A stretch of DNA of 64,000 bases from positions 682,001 through 746,000 of the forward strand of contig JAHDVF020000177.1 of assembly GCA_022606425.2 (NCBI GenBank). The letters are read 5' to 3'. The notes beneath the pieces are model-generated. The model saw only the letters and a program-made list of their open reading frames with translations, searched no databases and was not told the DNA's origin. The DNA is from Lepidostoma basale. Lineage: Eukaryota > Arthropoda > Insecta > Trichoptera > Lepidostomatidae. The position numbers and the translations under genes are program-made. Numbering within the stretch: position 1 is the stretch's first letter; each line of letters opens with the position of its first letter. Below are positions 42,859 through 53,884 of this stretch, piece after piece.

Positions 42859-43040
42859 TTCACTGTTAAATTAAAAACACTGTTTTAATATCAAAAATTG
42901 AGTTTATGTTTTTATAAAATCTGACGAGTTTACTGTAACATCTGACGATGGTAACATTGGTTACCGAAACAGCTGCCGCGACGATTTTATAAATAAATAA
43001 AACCAATGTTTTAAAACAGTGTTTTTAATTTAACAGTGAA
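42859..43040. mobile_element. MITE with perfect 30-bp inverted repeats and TA target duplication
   Basis: The left end begins ttcactgttaaattaaaaac (to 42888) and the right end is its exact complement over 30 bp (43011-43040). TA flanks both ends. The 182-bp element has no ORF. TA duplication points to the Tc1/mariner or a related superfamily. It lies 0.7 kb upstream of the start codon. Confidence 0.88.
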
Positions 43041-43130
43041 TAGTTTCTTTTCGTATATTTTTTTAAATATCTCTTTAAAGTTGTATTATTTTTTAAATAT
43101 AACTCGTATATTTATTAAATATTGTTACTA

Positions 43131-43245
43131 TTACGTCGTTACCCCGATGGAGCAGGCAGAATCAATGGACCTTCATACTGTTATTTTTCTGACGTATTTC
43201 CCTCGCTTCCCCAACATTCATACATTGGGTCATATTAACACGAAT
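43131..43245 (-). mobile_element. LINE-A terminal fragment
   Basis: Reads cgtcgttaccccgatggagc, aatggaccttcatactgtt and cattcatacattgggtcat in family order; diverged. Confidence 0.65.
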
Positions 43246-43249
43246 CATT

Positions 43250-43830
43250 TAGAATACATGAAAAAAATGATAATTTACTTAATAGAAGTAATGAATTTAA
43301 AATGAAAAAAAAAAATTCTTCTCTGTTCGCCACACTTTGTGTTGCAGATGTTTCATTTGTCTTTTCCTTTTTTATATACTTTGTATACACAACACTTACT
43401 TAAATTAAAAGTGTTGTATATACCAAGTATTTCAAAAAAAATAAAAAGACAAAGACATTTAATTAGTTGAATATATATTTTTTTCGTTCTCAATTGTATA
43501 TTATAAAAATACATAATATGAATCCTCCTAAAGCGCACGATCCTACGACTAATATAAGAAGAACTTCAATGAACCTAGATATAATTGTTGTACAATCTCA
43601 ATGTCGATAATATTCTTCTTTGTTTATGTTGCTACAAATTAAAACACGCATAAACCACCTTAAATTTACGATGTGTAAAAACCACAAGTTTCGTAACGTT
43701 AATCACTGTTTACGATCGTTTACAGCGGTGAGATATGCAAATAAGATTCGAGTAAGAATTGTATGGGCGTATAGTATTTGTACACACAAAGGTGATAATT
43801 ACAACTGTTTTAACATATCCCGGGGATATG
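43250..43830. other. Upstream AT-rich DNA
   Basis: 43575-43830 is somewhat less AT-rich but shows no motif or repeat partner. Confidence 0.35.
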
Positions 43831-43834
43831 AAAA

Positions 43835-44045
43835 TTAGTGAGATGGTAATCTTAAGCGGCGCAGGCGCCGGTGGGCTGGGCGCTGACTCCGCCCCCGGCA
43901 CGCCCCGCGGTAACCCATTGCCGAACACCTCCATAGGCCATTGTTCTTAGCTCCGCTGTATTGGTGCCGACCTGCGCACGCACACAATCTCCTATCGGAT
44001 TTCGGCATCATTAGCTCTGATTCATGGGACCACAAATGGGCCGCG
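43835..44045. other. GC-rich upstream island 1.7-1.9 kb from the start codon
   Basis: It contains gcggcgcaggcgccggtggg, ccccggcacgccccgcgg and, at 43938-43946, ccattgttc, which fits a Sox-type site on the minus strand (GAACAATGG). It is single-copy here. An upstream enhancer is plausible but inferred only from composition and position. Confidence 0.35.
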
Positions 44046-44696
44046 CGGCAAAAATATTAAACCGCTTGCTTTTTACATCTAATGTGCGATATGTTTTACT
44101 AGGACCTTTTTAAAATGGAATAGTTGATTGCACTCTTGTTAAAGTCATGTTATTAAGGGACGGATTTATGGGACAAGTGAGCAGGAAACGGTAAGCGTAG
44201 AAAAATGGAAAACTTGTATTCTTTGGTGTTTTCATATGATGACTAAACATTGAGCTCATTTTTATGTACAGAATATTTTTTTGCAGTATCAAATATCGCT
44301 TTAAAAAATATTTTTTGTATGTAAATACGAATAAATGTAGAGAATAGGTTATCGTTTTATGAAACAAGAATTTAAATTATTCATTTATTAAATTTAAATT
44401 AAAACATTATGTTTATTCCATGTAAGTAGAGAAATAAACGCACGTTTATAATGACAAAAGATAAGAGGTATCAACATTTTAAACCTTTTTAAAAGAAGTT
44501 GATTACAAATGACATAAATTATAAAAGATATAGTTATAAAATAAACATAGATTATAAAAAAATAACAATTGCTGTTGATTTATCGTTAAATAAATTTTCA
44601 CGTTTTTCTGCAATGTTTATTAATTACGTACGAAATTGGGTATTGTTTGATGTTTCATGGATGACAATAAATACTTTTTATATAGAATTGCAAATT

Positions 44697-44735
44697 CACA
44701 AATCAACTTAAGAAAATCCCTTAAGTTGATTTGTG
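44697..44735. repeat. Short perfect inverted repeat (16-bp arms, 7-nt loop)
   Basis: cacaaatcaacttaag and cttaagttgatttgtg flank aaaatcc. Outer bases extend the stem imperfectly to about 23 bp. No second copy was found. Confidence 0.8.
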
Positions 44736-44854
44736 ACTTTGCATTCAATTAAAATTTAAAAACATGGTGTAATTAGTATTAACCCAATATTTTTGCACGT
44801 AAATAAACTGATTTTTTGAGTATTAAATGTTGTTTATGTGAAATAAAGTTATTT

Positions 44855-45025
44855 AATGTTTCTTGAACAATGATGTAAAGCTCCATATTAGATAATACAA
44901 ATGAATACGTCTGTTTTCTAGATGTTTTATTATATTTTATTTAAAGTATTATCAAATAGGCGAAATTTGTCATTCTCATAAAATATAATAAAACTTCCAG
45001 AAAACGATTTCATTAGTATAAATTA
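44855..45025. mobile_element. M1 hairpin MITE, shortened copy
   Basis: Starts ttgaacaatgatgtaaagct and includes acgtctgttttctagatg, tattatcaaataggcgaaat and aaacttccagaaaacg. The inner loop is shorter than in the 39.2-kb copy. Confidence 0.7.
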
Positions 45026-45182
45026 TGAAATAAAGTAATCATATTCAAACCATTTATTTATAGTCTATTTATTTAAAATAGGATTCTCCGTTGTTCTGGC
45101 CGAAAAACTATTTTAATTTTGAAACACTGTTGTAACATAATACCTACGTATTACAATTTGTTAATAAATTTATTCGCAATTA

Positions 45183-45240
45183 TCGCTACAGCTGTTTCCC
45201 AAACCTATGATGGCATCATAAAGTGCTAAGAAAAACTTGT
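45183..45240. mobile_element. M3 hairpin arm
   Basis: ctacagctgtttcccaaacc followed by tatgatggcatcataaagtg resembles the left arm of 10989-11163. No second arm. Confidence 0.5.
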
Positions 45241-45329
45241 TGAAGTTGCTGAACACTTGATGACAGTTAATAATATAAAATTAAATGATTTAAAAAAATA
45301 TCAGATAAGTTAACTGGTAAAATAAAAGA

Positions 45330-45591
45330 ATTAAAGAAGTATATGGTAACGATGTAAATGGAACTAGAAAAATAGGAAGACCAAGGAAAATGTGGCACGA
45401 TAAAATAAATCAAATATTAAATGTCGGCCACGTGAAGAGTCGGAGAAATCGATATGCGTGCATGACACGATTATGATGTATGATGTATGAATGCTGAGGA
45501 ATCGAGAGAAGTATTTCAAGAAAAAAAAGTGTGGCAGTCCATTCTTTCTGCCTACCCCTTCGGAGAGACGGTGTGATGGTAAGATAGTTAC
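45330..45591 (+). mobile_element. LINE-A 3' fragment, subfamily 1
   Basis: aaagaagtatatggtaacga, agaccaaggaaaatgtggca, tgtcggccacgtgaagagtc and the final gagacggtgtgatggtaaga follow the family. A small duplication (gatgtatgatgtatgaatg) breaks the frame. It lies tail to tail with the next element. Confidence 0.8.
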
Positions 45592-45605
45592 CTGGAAAAA
45601 AAATG

Positions 45606-46125
45606 AACTAACTAACTAACTAATCATCACGCCGTCTTCCCGGAGTGTTAGGCAGAAATAATGGACCACCACACTGTTCTGTCCTGACATGCTTCTCTCG
45701 CTTTCTACATTCATACATCTTGTCATGCACGCACGTCGATTTCTCCGACTCTTCACGTGACCGACATTCAATATTTGATTGATTTGATTGTGCCACGTTT
45801 TCCTCGGCCTTCCTCTATTTCTAGTTCCGTTCACGTCGTTTACATATTCCTTCTTCACCATTCTCTCTTCACTCATTCATTCCATGTGTCCAAACCATCT
45901 AAACGACCCTTTAATTATTATGTTCATGTCACTTTCATTTGACACTTTATCATATGTAGATTTGCCACACATTCGTCTTAGAGATCTCATTTCTACTTTA
46001 TTTATTCTATTTTCATTCTTATTTTGCTAGTTCCATGCTTCACTTCCGTACACAAGGGTCGGTACAAGAACACCATTATGCAATGCCATCTTAGCTTTTT
46101 TTGTATAAGCTTTTGTTTGCGATGA
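45606..46125 (-). mobile_element. LINE-A 3' fragment, subfamily 1, minus orientation
   Basis: From its (CTAA)n tail the minus strand gives [40 protein letters not shown] and [19 protein letters not shown], then is frameshifted. It continues to the VEMRSL and LMYGSEA equivalents. The tail is 15 bp from the tail of the plus copy. Confidence 0.82.
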
Positions 46126-46129
46126 AAAC

Positions 46130-46510
46130 AAAAAAAAATGAATTGAATTGAAATAGAATTCAGTCATTAGGTTAAGAATGTGTAGTGGCAATTAATCAAT
46201 CACAAAAGGGGATGGTTCAAAGAAATTTGGAAGTAATTTCTCCCTCTCACATCAAGGCACCGCCACCGCTCCGTAGCGAATGTCCTCCGCATTCCTGTGT
46301 AAGCTGAAGCCAGATTATCGCGGCGCATGAATGGTGGTACGTTGATGGTACACAGTAGTAGGAGGCTGGGAGGGAGGGAGAATTTCTGGAGAGAATTCTC
46401 CTTTTACTAATTGCCCGGAAAATACGTCGTGGGAAACGGAATAAGCGAATCACGAAAGGGGAATAATTCAACGAAATACTTGTGTGTTTATACATTTATT
46501 ACGTTTTTTT
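46130..46510. other. GC-richer upstream block, unassigned
   Basis: 46240-46400 holds gcaccgccaccgctccgtag, gattatcgcggcgcatgaat and ggaggctgggagggaggg. It has an 82-codon minus frame with no motif and no repeat partner. Possible regulatory DNA. Confidence 0.3.
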
Positions 46511-46722
46511 TAAATAATCGAATGGCTTAACTGAAACCTCTTGTTGGAAAAGTTCATTTTAAATAAAAATTAAAAAATACGATTTTTTCCAAAAACATAA
46601 ATAATCCTTTTTCAAATTTTCTTGACAATTTAAAAACCTTTTTTTTTCATTTTATTTACTTGACGTGTTTTTTTTTTAAATGTATGTATCATCGCTACAA
46701 AAGTAATCTAATAAAATACCGA

Positions 46723-46957
46723 TTAAAAAAAACGTATTTTTAAACTATTAACTTCCACTTTTGTCTATATTTCCACAGCGACCGAATTCGCCAGACTCGC
46801 CGGCATCGACTGGTGACACTGTTATCTCTCTGTAATATAAAGGAGTCAGTTAATAACAGTGTACAGTCTATCGATGGCAGCGAGCCTGGCGAAACCGATC
46901 GATGTCGAAATAAAGAAAAAAGGGGAAGAAGTTTAAAAACATCATTTTATTAAATTT
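46723..46957. mobile_element. M2 hairpin MITE, long copy
   Basis: The arms aactattaacttccacttt and ggaagaagtttaaaaacatc, with gccagactcgccggcatcga and gatggcagcgagcctggcga inside, surround a loop with taatataaaggagtcagtta. It gives the fuller internal sequence of the family whose compact form is at 37541. Confidence 0.78.
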
Positions 46958-47156
46958 TTATTTATGGTGTTGTAAAATTTAGTTTATTTCTTAACGAATT
47001 ATTTAAAAAATCGGTGAGTAATTAGTTAACTTTTTTAGTAATGATAAATGTAGATTTAGTTGTAAAAAAAAACATTTAAGTAAATAAAATAAATTAATAT
47101 TGTTCCTTTAATTTTCGTGATAATTTGAAAATCGATTGAAATGTTCTTGGAAAATA

Positions 47157-47325
47157 TTTATCAAATTTTGAAGATCGGTCATGTTAGCAGTTGGAAGAAT
47201 CGACGTGCGTGTATGACTCGCTGTATGATTGTGGAGGAATCTGGAGATGTGTGTAATGATCGAGTAGTGTGGCGGTTAATTCTCTCTGTCTACCCCTCTA
47301 GAGGAACAAGGCCTGATGGTTTGTT
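47157..47325 (+). mobile_element. LINE-A terminal fragment, diverged
   Basis: Forward text gatcggtcatgttagcagtt, ggaagaatcgacgtgcgtgt and ctgtctacccctctagagga follows the family end. The tail is lost (ggtttgttgttg). Confidence 0.7.
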
Positions 47326-47735
47326 GTTGTTGGAAAATATTTATGAAGATATTTGGAAACATATGCATTCTTGCACCTGATAATTGAGAGAAAAATAAGG
47401 GTCGACGAGGTGTTGGCAGGAGGCGAATCTCCTTTCTTCACAACACAAGGAACTGGACTGGCTTAAAAACGTTGAGGAACCAGTGACAGAATCATCTACT
47501 CTCAAGTGATAGTCTACTTCGGAGGGACCTGAGATAGCAACGATAGAAGAAGAGAAGTTGTAATGTATTAATATACAAATGGGTATAAATGCTGCACCAA
47601 TCATAATTGAATTTTTTTTTCATAAAGACAAAGTAAAAAAAACTCTAAAAGCAATTTTTCATTCACAAGACTTACAATAAAAAACGATTTCACTTAATAT
47701 AATTCTTTACCCAAAACAAAATCCCGAAATGAGAT
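47326..47735. other. Unassigned upstream DNA
   Basis: An 87-codon minus frame lacks motifs. No repeat partner. Confidence 0.35.
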
Positions 47736-47739
47736 TCCT

Positions 47740-48080
47740 GGATTTTTTGTCCGGCCGTAGGGTAGCGTTCCCCTCTCCACCGCCCCCGCCCCCGCCGGCA
47801 GTAGGAGGCGTCCGAGATTCTTCGTCTAATGACGCATCAATGACAGAACGGAATTTTTAATAGAATCGGTAGCTACAGTAGCCGGCCACGGTTTCGATTC
47901 GTGTGATCAACTTTTTAATTTTGTTTTTTACCCATTTATGAATAGAACTCCGGGAGTTTATAAAAAAAGTGGCAAGGAAAGCGACTTCATACAATAATAA
48001 TCATTCCTGGCACTATTGTGGCGGGTCCAGCGGCTACCTGGCGGGCCCTGCTGATCTGTTGATTCATCTCCTTTCCGCCA
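47740..48080. other. GC-rich upstream islands
   Basis: 47750-47830 has tccaccgcccccgcccccgc and aggaggcgtccgag; 47995-48070 has ggcgggtccagcggctacct. Both are single-copy and non-coding by inspection, 5.6-5.9 kb upstream of the start codon. Confidence 0.3.
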
Positions 48081-48084
48081 TTGC

Positions 48085-48695
48085 ATATTCGCCGAAATAA
48101 AAGCTAATTTAAAATTATTATTGATTAAACCATTTTCGCCCGATTCGTTTGCATGCATTCAATTATGGAAATCGTTATTAAATGAATATTACATGTATTA
48201 TATAAGAAGAACCGTCAAGGGTTTTATTTAAATTAATTTATTTGAATATTTGTTGAATGCAAGTACACAATAAACTATTGTATTACATATAAATATTATA
48301 TCGTTCTTCCTAATGATGATTCAATACCCCCGAAATATGTCGTGAAAAATAAACTCTAAAATGAAAAAGAAAGTGTTTTAATACGATTTAAAAAAAACGG
48401 TAATTAAATATTAAAAAATGGTCCATTAAGACAGTGAGCAATCACTTAAAATCCCCAAAATCCTTTGAAACACATTACTTATTACCTGTGAGAATTTCAA
48501 GTGAATACAAAATTTTATCGGAATGATCAAATTATCGATTTTCTATGTAAAATATTAAATCGTTGTTCTAAGTAAACGGTAAAATTATAGATGGACGATA
48601 ATTAAAAAAATATTTCTGATAAATTTAATTGAGGTGGAAAATATTGCATCGATATAATAATCCATACATTGGCAATAACGATCTAACTTTAGTAA
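48085..48695. other. Upstream AT-rich DNA
   Basis: Nothing recognised except a possible M4-type arm near 48320-48350. Confidence 0.35.
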
Positions 48696-48699
48696 TTTA

Positions 48700-48905
48700 C
48701 GAATGCAAACGTCAGTTTTTTAGAAGTTTTATTATATTTTTTGGGAATGCCATGTTTCGCCCTTCTAAGGCATTATCAAATGTCAACATTTGATCATTAT
48801 CAAATGTTGCATTATTGATTTAATCAAAGGCATTCCTTAGAAGGGCAAAATATGTCATTCCCATAAAATATAATAAAATATGTCTTTCCCATAAAGAAAT
48901 GCTCT
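48700..48905. mobile_element. M1 hairpin MITE
   Basis: gcaaacgtcagttttttaga, gccatgtttcgcccttctaa and ggcattatcaaatg, with inverted counterparts aagggcaaaatatgtcattc and aaaatataataaaatatg. The right arm end is altered. Confidence 0.75.
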
Positions 48906-48909
48906 TTAA

Positions 48910-50200
48910 ACTTGCCGAGAATACTTGAAACGTTATAGAAAACATAGTCTAAAAGGTTTAAGATTTTATAATAATACTTTGCCTGAATATCTACCAAGAG
49001 TAGGTACCAACGTAAAAATAATATGCCTATTTAGATAAACAGAAAATCACAAAGACTTGCACTTAAATCATTATATAAATATTGTTTAAAGCGCACAATA
49101 GACCATTACGAACCGACTGTGTTATTTTATTAGCCGTAATGTAATGTATGTTACAAATTACCCAATGTTATTTTATGTAATCTAAAAAGTAGCGTCATGA
49201 CAGAAAATAGCACCATTTTTATTATTAACCATTTGATTGATAATAAAAACTGTACAAAAAGCGCCATGATTACAATGTTCGACGAATAATAACAGAAATA
49301 AAATAAATAAAAAGATTACATCGGTCTGGTACCCTGCCATTGATTGAGAAATGTTCGATTGATGCAGGCGCTGCGCTGTACTGCGGAGGCGAGGTAGGAG
49401 TGATTATTTCTCACGGTAACATTTTCAGTCTTGTACCAGACGTTTTTTTCAAAGTACTACCATTGTACCGTTTTACACGCGGCCTGCGGCTTACAGGTGC
49501 TCTTGGCGGATTTCCACAAGGTATTCTGTACATTTAACATACCTTTATGCCGTTTCTACAAAGGTTTAAGCAGCGAAGATGACATTTTTTCTACCAATGC
49601 GTACGTTTATGCGAGTTCTGGAGTGTGCGGATAGGATTACGTTAAGTTGGGCGTTCCTCTGCCCGCTAGATCGACGATGTTATAAGGATTACTGGACCTG
49701 GATGGATGAGAGTTGCGATGGATAGGAAGTATGCTTTGCGAGAGGCTTACTTTCAACACTGGACGACAAATGGCTGTAATGGCATGTATGATTATTGATT
49801 ATTCCAACTCCCAAAATGGGCGGTATTTAATATTTGATTTAAAGAGTCGTTTTAATAGAATGAAAGATGCGACACAGCTCCCACAGATTACAAATTGGAA
49901 GACGACGGCAGAGAAGAAGAGGAGTCGGAGTTGAAGGAGGCCAAGTCTCAATTTGGGATATAGCGCCATCTCAAATTATATATTTATTTGAAAATTTATA
50001 AAGGTTTGAATTTAAAAACCTCACAATTCGTCATTTTAAGAATGAATGTATCCAAAATAGTATTTTTGATGTTGAACTTGGTCTCACTAGAACAATAGTT
50101 AGATATATTTATATTTTAAAAGAAACCTTTTTGGGTATATCAGTTAATGAAAATTTGAAAATAATGTTAATTTTACGTTTAATGTATCCAAGAAATTATT
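48910..50200. other. Upstream DNA, mixed composition
   Basis: 49330-49970 is less AT-rich, with several 65-73 codon plus frames lacking motifs. It ends in agaagaagaggagtcgg, which might mark an old RTE-type 3' end. No firm assignment. Confidence 0.3.
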
Positions 50201-50204
50201 AAGA

Positions 50205-50360
50205 TAATCAAATGATTTTACTGAAATCTCTTGATGGAAGTTCGTTTTAAATAAAACGACGTTTTTTTTTTAACTACTTCCACTTTTGTATTTATTTAAA
50301 GGAATAAAGACAGAAGTGGAAGTAGTTAAAATAACATCGTGTTATTTAATTATTATTTAA
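50205..50360. mobile_element. M2 hairpin MITE, minimal copy
   Basis: The arms taactacttccacttttg and agaagtggaagtagttaaa are nearly adjacent. The outer arm on the left is tcaaatgattttactgaaat followed by ctcttgatggaag, as at 52003. The gcctggcgaaacc centre is deleted. Confidence 0.78.
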
Positions 50361-50364
50361 GAAA

Positions 50365-51175
50365 TGATTGTTTGGAACAAAAATACTACATTTTTTTGTC
50401 GATAATAATCATAAATGTTTATACATAATAAAAACAAAAATTAACTTTCTTGTTGAGTACCGATTCAGCGAGGTTCGACTGTAATTTCCTTCATAGAGTA
50501 AACCGTGGGATACCCTTTTTTATAGAAAAATAGATGAAATTGGAATACACGGTACGGTGTAATGTCCAACAACGTGCACATTTTAAATTTAGTTTTTCTT
50601 CAAACATTGTTAGCTCCATATTTCAAGTGTTCCGAAATTATTTTGACGGCAAAAAGTGCTATCTCATTTTTTCTTGAACACAACTGATTTATTTTCATTG
50701 CATAAATTTATATTGCTGTGCTACGTTATATTAGTTTCCTTTTGAAAAATACTACGGTTTCTTACGTGCACGTAAAAAGTGCGCGAGTATCAATGAATGT
50801 AAGTTGATATTATTGTAATTTAGAGAGAGAAATATCTATATAGAAATAATACTTGGCATCTGGTTTAATGTGACGTAATTTATCATTTTTTTAAGAAACT
50901 AATCCAAAGAAAATATTTTATCAATAAAAATAACATTTTATCAAAATATTTTATCAATGAAAACAATAGTACTTTTTCTCTTAGGAACTATTCAGCAACA
51001 CGAAATTTCGCTACTGTTTATTGTTGAAATTGAAACTGTCTATTATAGAAATTTGAAGAAGACATTTAAATAGTTAAATTGTTCTATCAATAAATTTGTA
51101 CACTTCTAGAAAAATAAGCAATAATATATTAAAATAAAAACATATTGATAATATTTGGAATCCAAATTAAATATA
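50365..51175. other. Upstream AT-rich DNA
   Basis: Nothing recognised. Confidence 0.4.
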
Positions 51176-51179
51176 AATG

Positions 51180-51345
51180 ATCATTACGAAAATATCTGTT
51201 TTCTAGAATATAAAATTTGATAATGTCTAAGCAAGTCAAAACGTCATTTTAATATGAAAAAAAATAACTTGTAAGAAACTGTATTTTTTATTCGTATTAT
51301 TCGTTTAATATTATGATTTAAATCATTGTTCAAGAAACAATAAAT
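51180..51345. mobile_element. M1 hairpin MITE, degraded
   Basis: aaaatatctgttttctagaa with aaatttgataatgtctaag, and the far arm end atcattgttcaagaaacaat. The middle is diverged. Confidence 0.55.
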
Positions 51346-51589
51346 AATATATTTGTACATACAACTGTATACTGATTAATTCATGCCATGCAAAGCATGA
51401 ACTTCTAAATATGAGCTGGAGAGTCAATTGAGATCCAGAAGGAATATTTATTTACTTTTTAATTTTTTGAGATACATATACCAATTAAGAACTACTTATT
51501 ATAGATTAAGTTTTGAAATTGACGTTTTAAATTTATTTTAAGCTTATAATTTTAAGGTTAGTAATCAAATGAATGTATGTTTAATCATT

Positions 51590-51770
51590 AGTTAATTGGC
51601 TCAAATTTTAATATGAATGAAAACCTATGTTCTAGAAGTTTTATAATAATACATTTTATGGAAATGACATGTTTCGCCTTCCTAATACATCATTATGAAA
51701 CATGTTTCCATATAACTAAATAAATAAAACTTCTAAAATACAGATGATTACATAAATCATTTTCAATACC
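51590..51770. mobile_element. M1 hairpin MITE, short copy
   Basis: aatgaaaacctatgttctag followed by aagttttataa, atgacatgtttcgccttcct, and the return arm catgtttccatataac ... aacttctaaaatacag. Confidence 0.7.
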
Positions 51771-52002
51771 ATTAACCTGCCCATATCAGAATACCAGAGG
51801 TCCACGAGAAAAAAATGTCCACTTGGGTCTTACGCGTGGAAATCTAAAAAAAAAATGGTGCTATTGTTTAATAACTTTAAGCGATAATTAATCACACGAT
51901 TTAAACGCGTACTATTCTTGCCAAAATATTTGTCGTTTAATATTTTAAAACAATCATAAAATACATTATTTTTCTGATGATTTTCTTTCATGTAAAATAT
52001 AG

Positions 52003-52190
52003 GATAATCAAATGATTTTACTGAAATCTCTTGATGGAAGTTCATTTTAAATAATAATTAAATAAAACGATGTTTTTTAACTACTTCCACTTTTGTCTTT
52101 ATTTAGACCGGTTTCGCCAGGCTCGCTGGCATCGACAGACTGGTAACACTATTGTAAACTTAGTCCTTTATATACATACGAGTACAGATC
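52003..52190. mobile_element. M2 hairpin MITE, left half
   Basis: ggataatcaaatgattttac, gatggaagttcattttaaat, aactacttccacttttgtct, ggtttcgccaggctcgctgg and catcgacagactggtaacac. The right arm is missing. It supplies the outer arm sequence of the family. Confidence 0.75.
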
Positions 52191-52383
52191 AGGGGTGGTA
52201 AACATGATTACATGTTTAGTAATCTCTGATTTAAAATCTCCTTGATTGAGATCAAAGTTTTATTTGCTGTAAATATTTTTTGGTATATTTGTGTGCATTC
52301 TAAGCCCCGGTATTTATTTAAAGCTAAACGATTTGTGATTTTATTCAAAACACTTTAATGATATTTTCTAATATTGGTATTAA

Positions 52384-52731
52384 CCTAACTAACTAACTAA
52401 CTTATCATCACGCCGTCTCCCCGAAGGGTAGGTAGAAAGAATGGACTGCCACACTTTAACCGATGCGGCACTTCATCCTTCTCTTTTAGCCCCCGCGAGA
52501 GACGCGGTGTGATGGGTTGCGAACCTCATCGCCACCAATAGACATCTCCCGCGTACACTTCGATCATCCAACTTACACAAAATAAATCTAAAACAAATAA
52601 GATTAAATGCAATGATATAAAAAAAAATAATAAATGAAAAAAAATTAAACACATAATGTTCCTTTAGATGGTGCACTTGTTGCTAGCTGGACGCTCCGTA
52701 GGTACTTTTGTGTTTATTTAATTTATATTCC
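52384..52731 (-). mobile_element. Short non-autonomous element with a LINE-A 3' tail (copy 2)
   Basis: The minus strand parallels 4685-5005 from ggaatataaattaaataaac through gtccagctagcaacaagtgc, gtggcgatgaggttcgcaac and catcacaccgcgtctctcgc to the LINE-A 3' end aagtgtggcagtccattctt and a four-unit (TTAG) tail. The better tail suggests it is the younger of the two copies. Confidence 0.75.
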
Positions 52732-52734
52732 ACG

Positions 52735-53375
52735 TATCAACCGTTTTGATTTTATTTTTAAGTAAACTGTAATTAGGCACTTAAAAATCCAATGGCAGCA
52801 AGAACTTAAAAATATTATTGAAGAAATTATTCAAATTGTCATTGGAACAAATGAAACATTTATTTTTACACCTCTCAAAATTGTTTATATAAACGAAAAA
52901 ACAATATTGGTATTTGCCAATTTACTAAATAATGTTTCACATTTAATATTGATGAAAACGTATTGTCATTTAAAATTAATAACGCTCTAGCAATGTGAAA
53001 CATTTCATGTTACTGACATTTTCTGACGTTATCATAAAAATGAAAACCTGATATTGAGTTTTCATAAAGTACATTTCCTCGATTCTATTATATTTCGCTC
53101 TCCTTTGACAGCTATACCATTGTATCATTTTATATACAAAAATGTCAATACTATATTAAAAAGTTTTCTTTTTTATTATTTTCTTAACATGTGATATCAG
53201 GTTCCCCAGATTTTAAATCTTCCATTCTATTCACCAATATTTGTAACCATGATTTTATGTCAGCTTCACGATATACATTTGTCATTTATTTTAATTTTTG
53301 TTAGGAAAACGAGTATAAGTAGCATAATTAAATGAAAATATTTTAAACTGAAAATTATTTCCCGACCTAGGAGGG
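52735..53375. other. Upstream AT-rich DNA
   Basis: Nothing recognised. Confidence 0.4.
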
Positions 53376-53379
53376 GATT

Positions 53380-53550
53380 TCTGAATGGACAGTGGTCCAA
53401 ATAGTGAGGTGAATCTATCGCCTCATCTCCGTCCCATGAATGTCCGAATAATCACCAATACACAGGCGCGGATGGTGTCAGACACGCCGGCTTTGTGTGT
53501 ATGTGTGCTCCATTCACAAATTCCTCCCCAACACATAATAATAGTCAAGT
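53380..53550. other. Less AT-rich single-copy block
   Basis: Includes ctatcgcctcatctccgtcc, acaggcgcggatggtgtcag and a TGTG-rich run. No coding motif. A candidate distal regulatory block. Confidence 0.3.
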
Positions 53551-53744
53551 GTAATATTGTGGGTAAGATGAGGTATAAAAAATCCCATTAAAACGCCTTC
53601 TTAATCGAAATTGATACGAACGACTTCATATTAAACATAAAGGCGCGCGGGGAGCAATAAAGGTGTGAGATCTATTTTATTATTTTAATTAAATTGCGTT
53701 TGAATAAACACAAGAAAACTTTTTTTGCAAATGCTTTATTTCAC

Positions 53745-53880
53745 TGTCCACAAAAATGTTTCCACTGGGTCTCATTCTTCCTCAGTACAAAATTCTTAAT
53801 CTAATAAAAAATACAGTAGAAACATGTTTGTGACAAGTAAAATAAGGTGTTGTGGACAACGTTTCCTATTTTAATATTTA
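53745..53880. mobile_element. M4-type hairpin arms, diverged
   Basis: tgctttatttcactgtccac with its inverted match at gtgacaagtaaaataaggtg and ttgtggacaacg; the motif gaaacatgtttgtgac is shared with the family. Confidence 0.5.
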
Positions 53881-53884
53881 TTCT

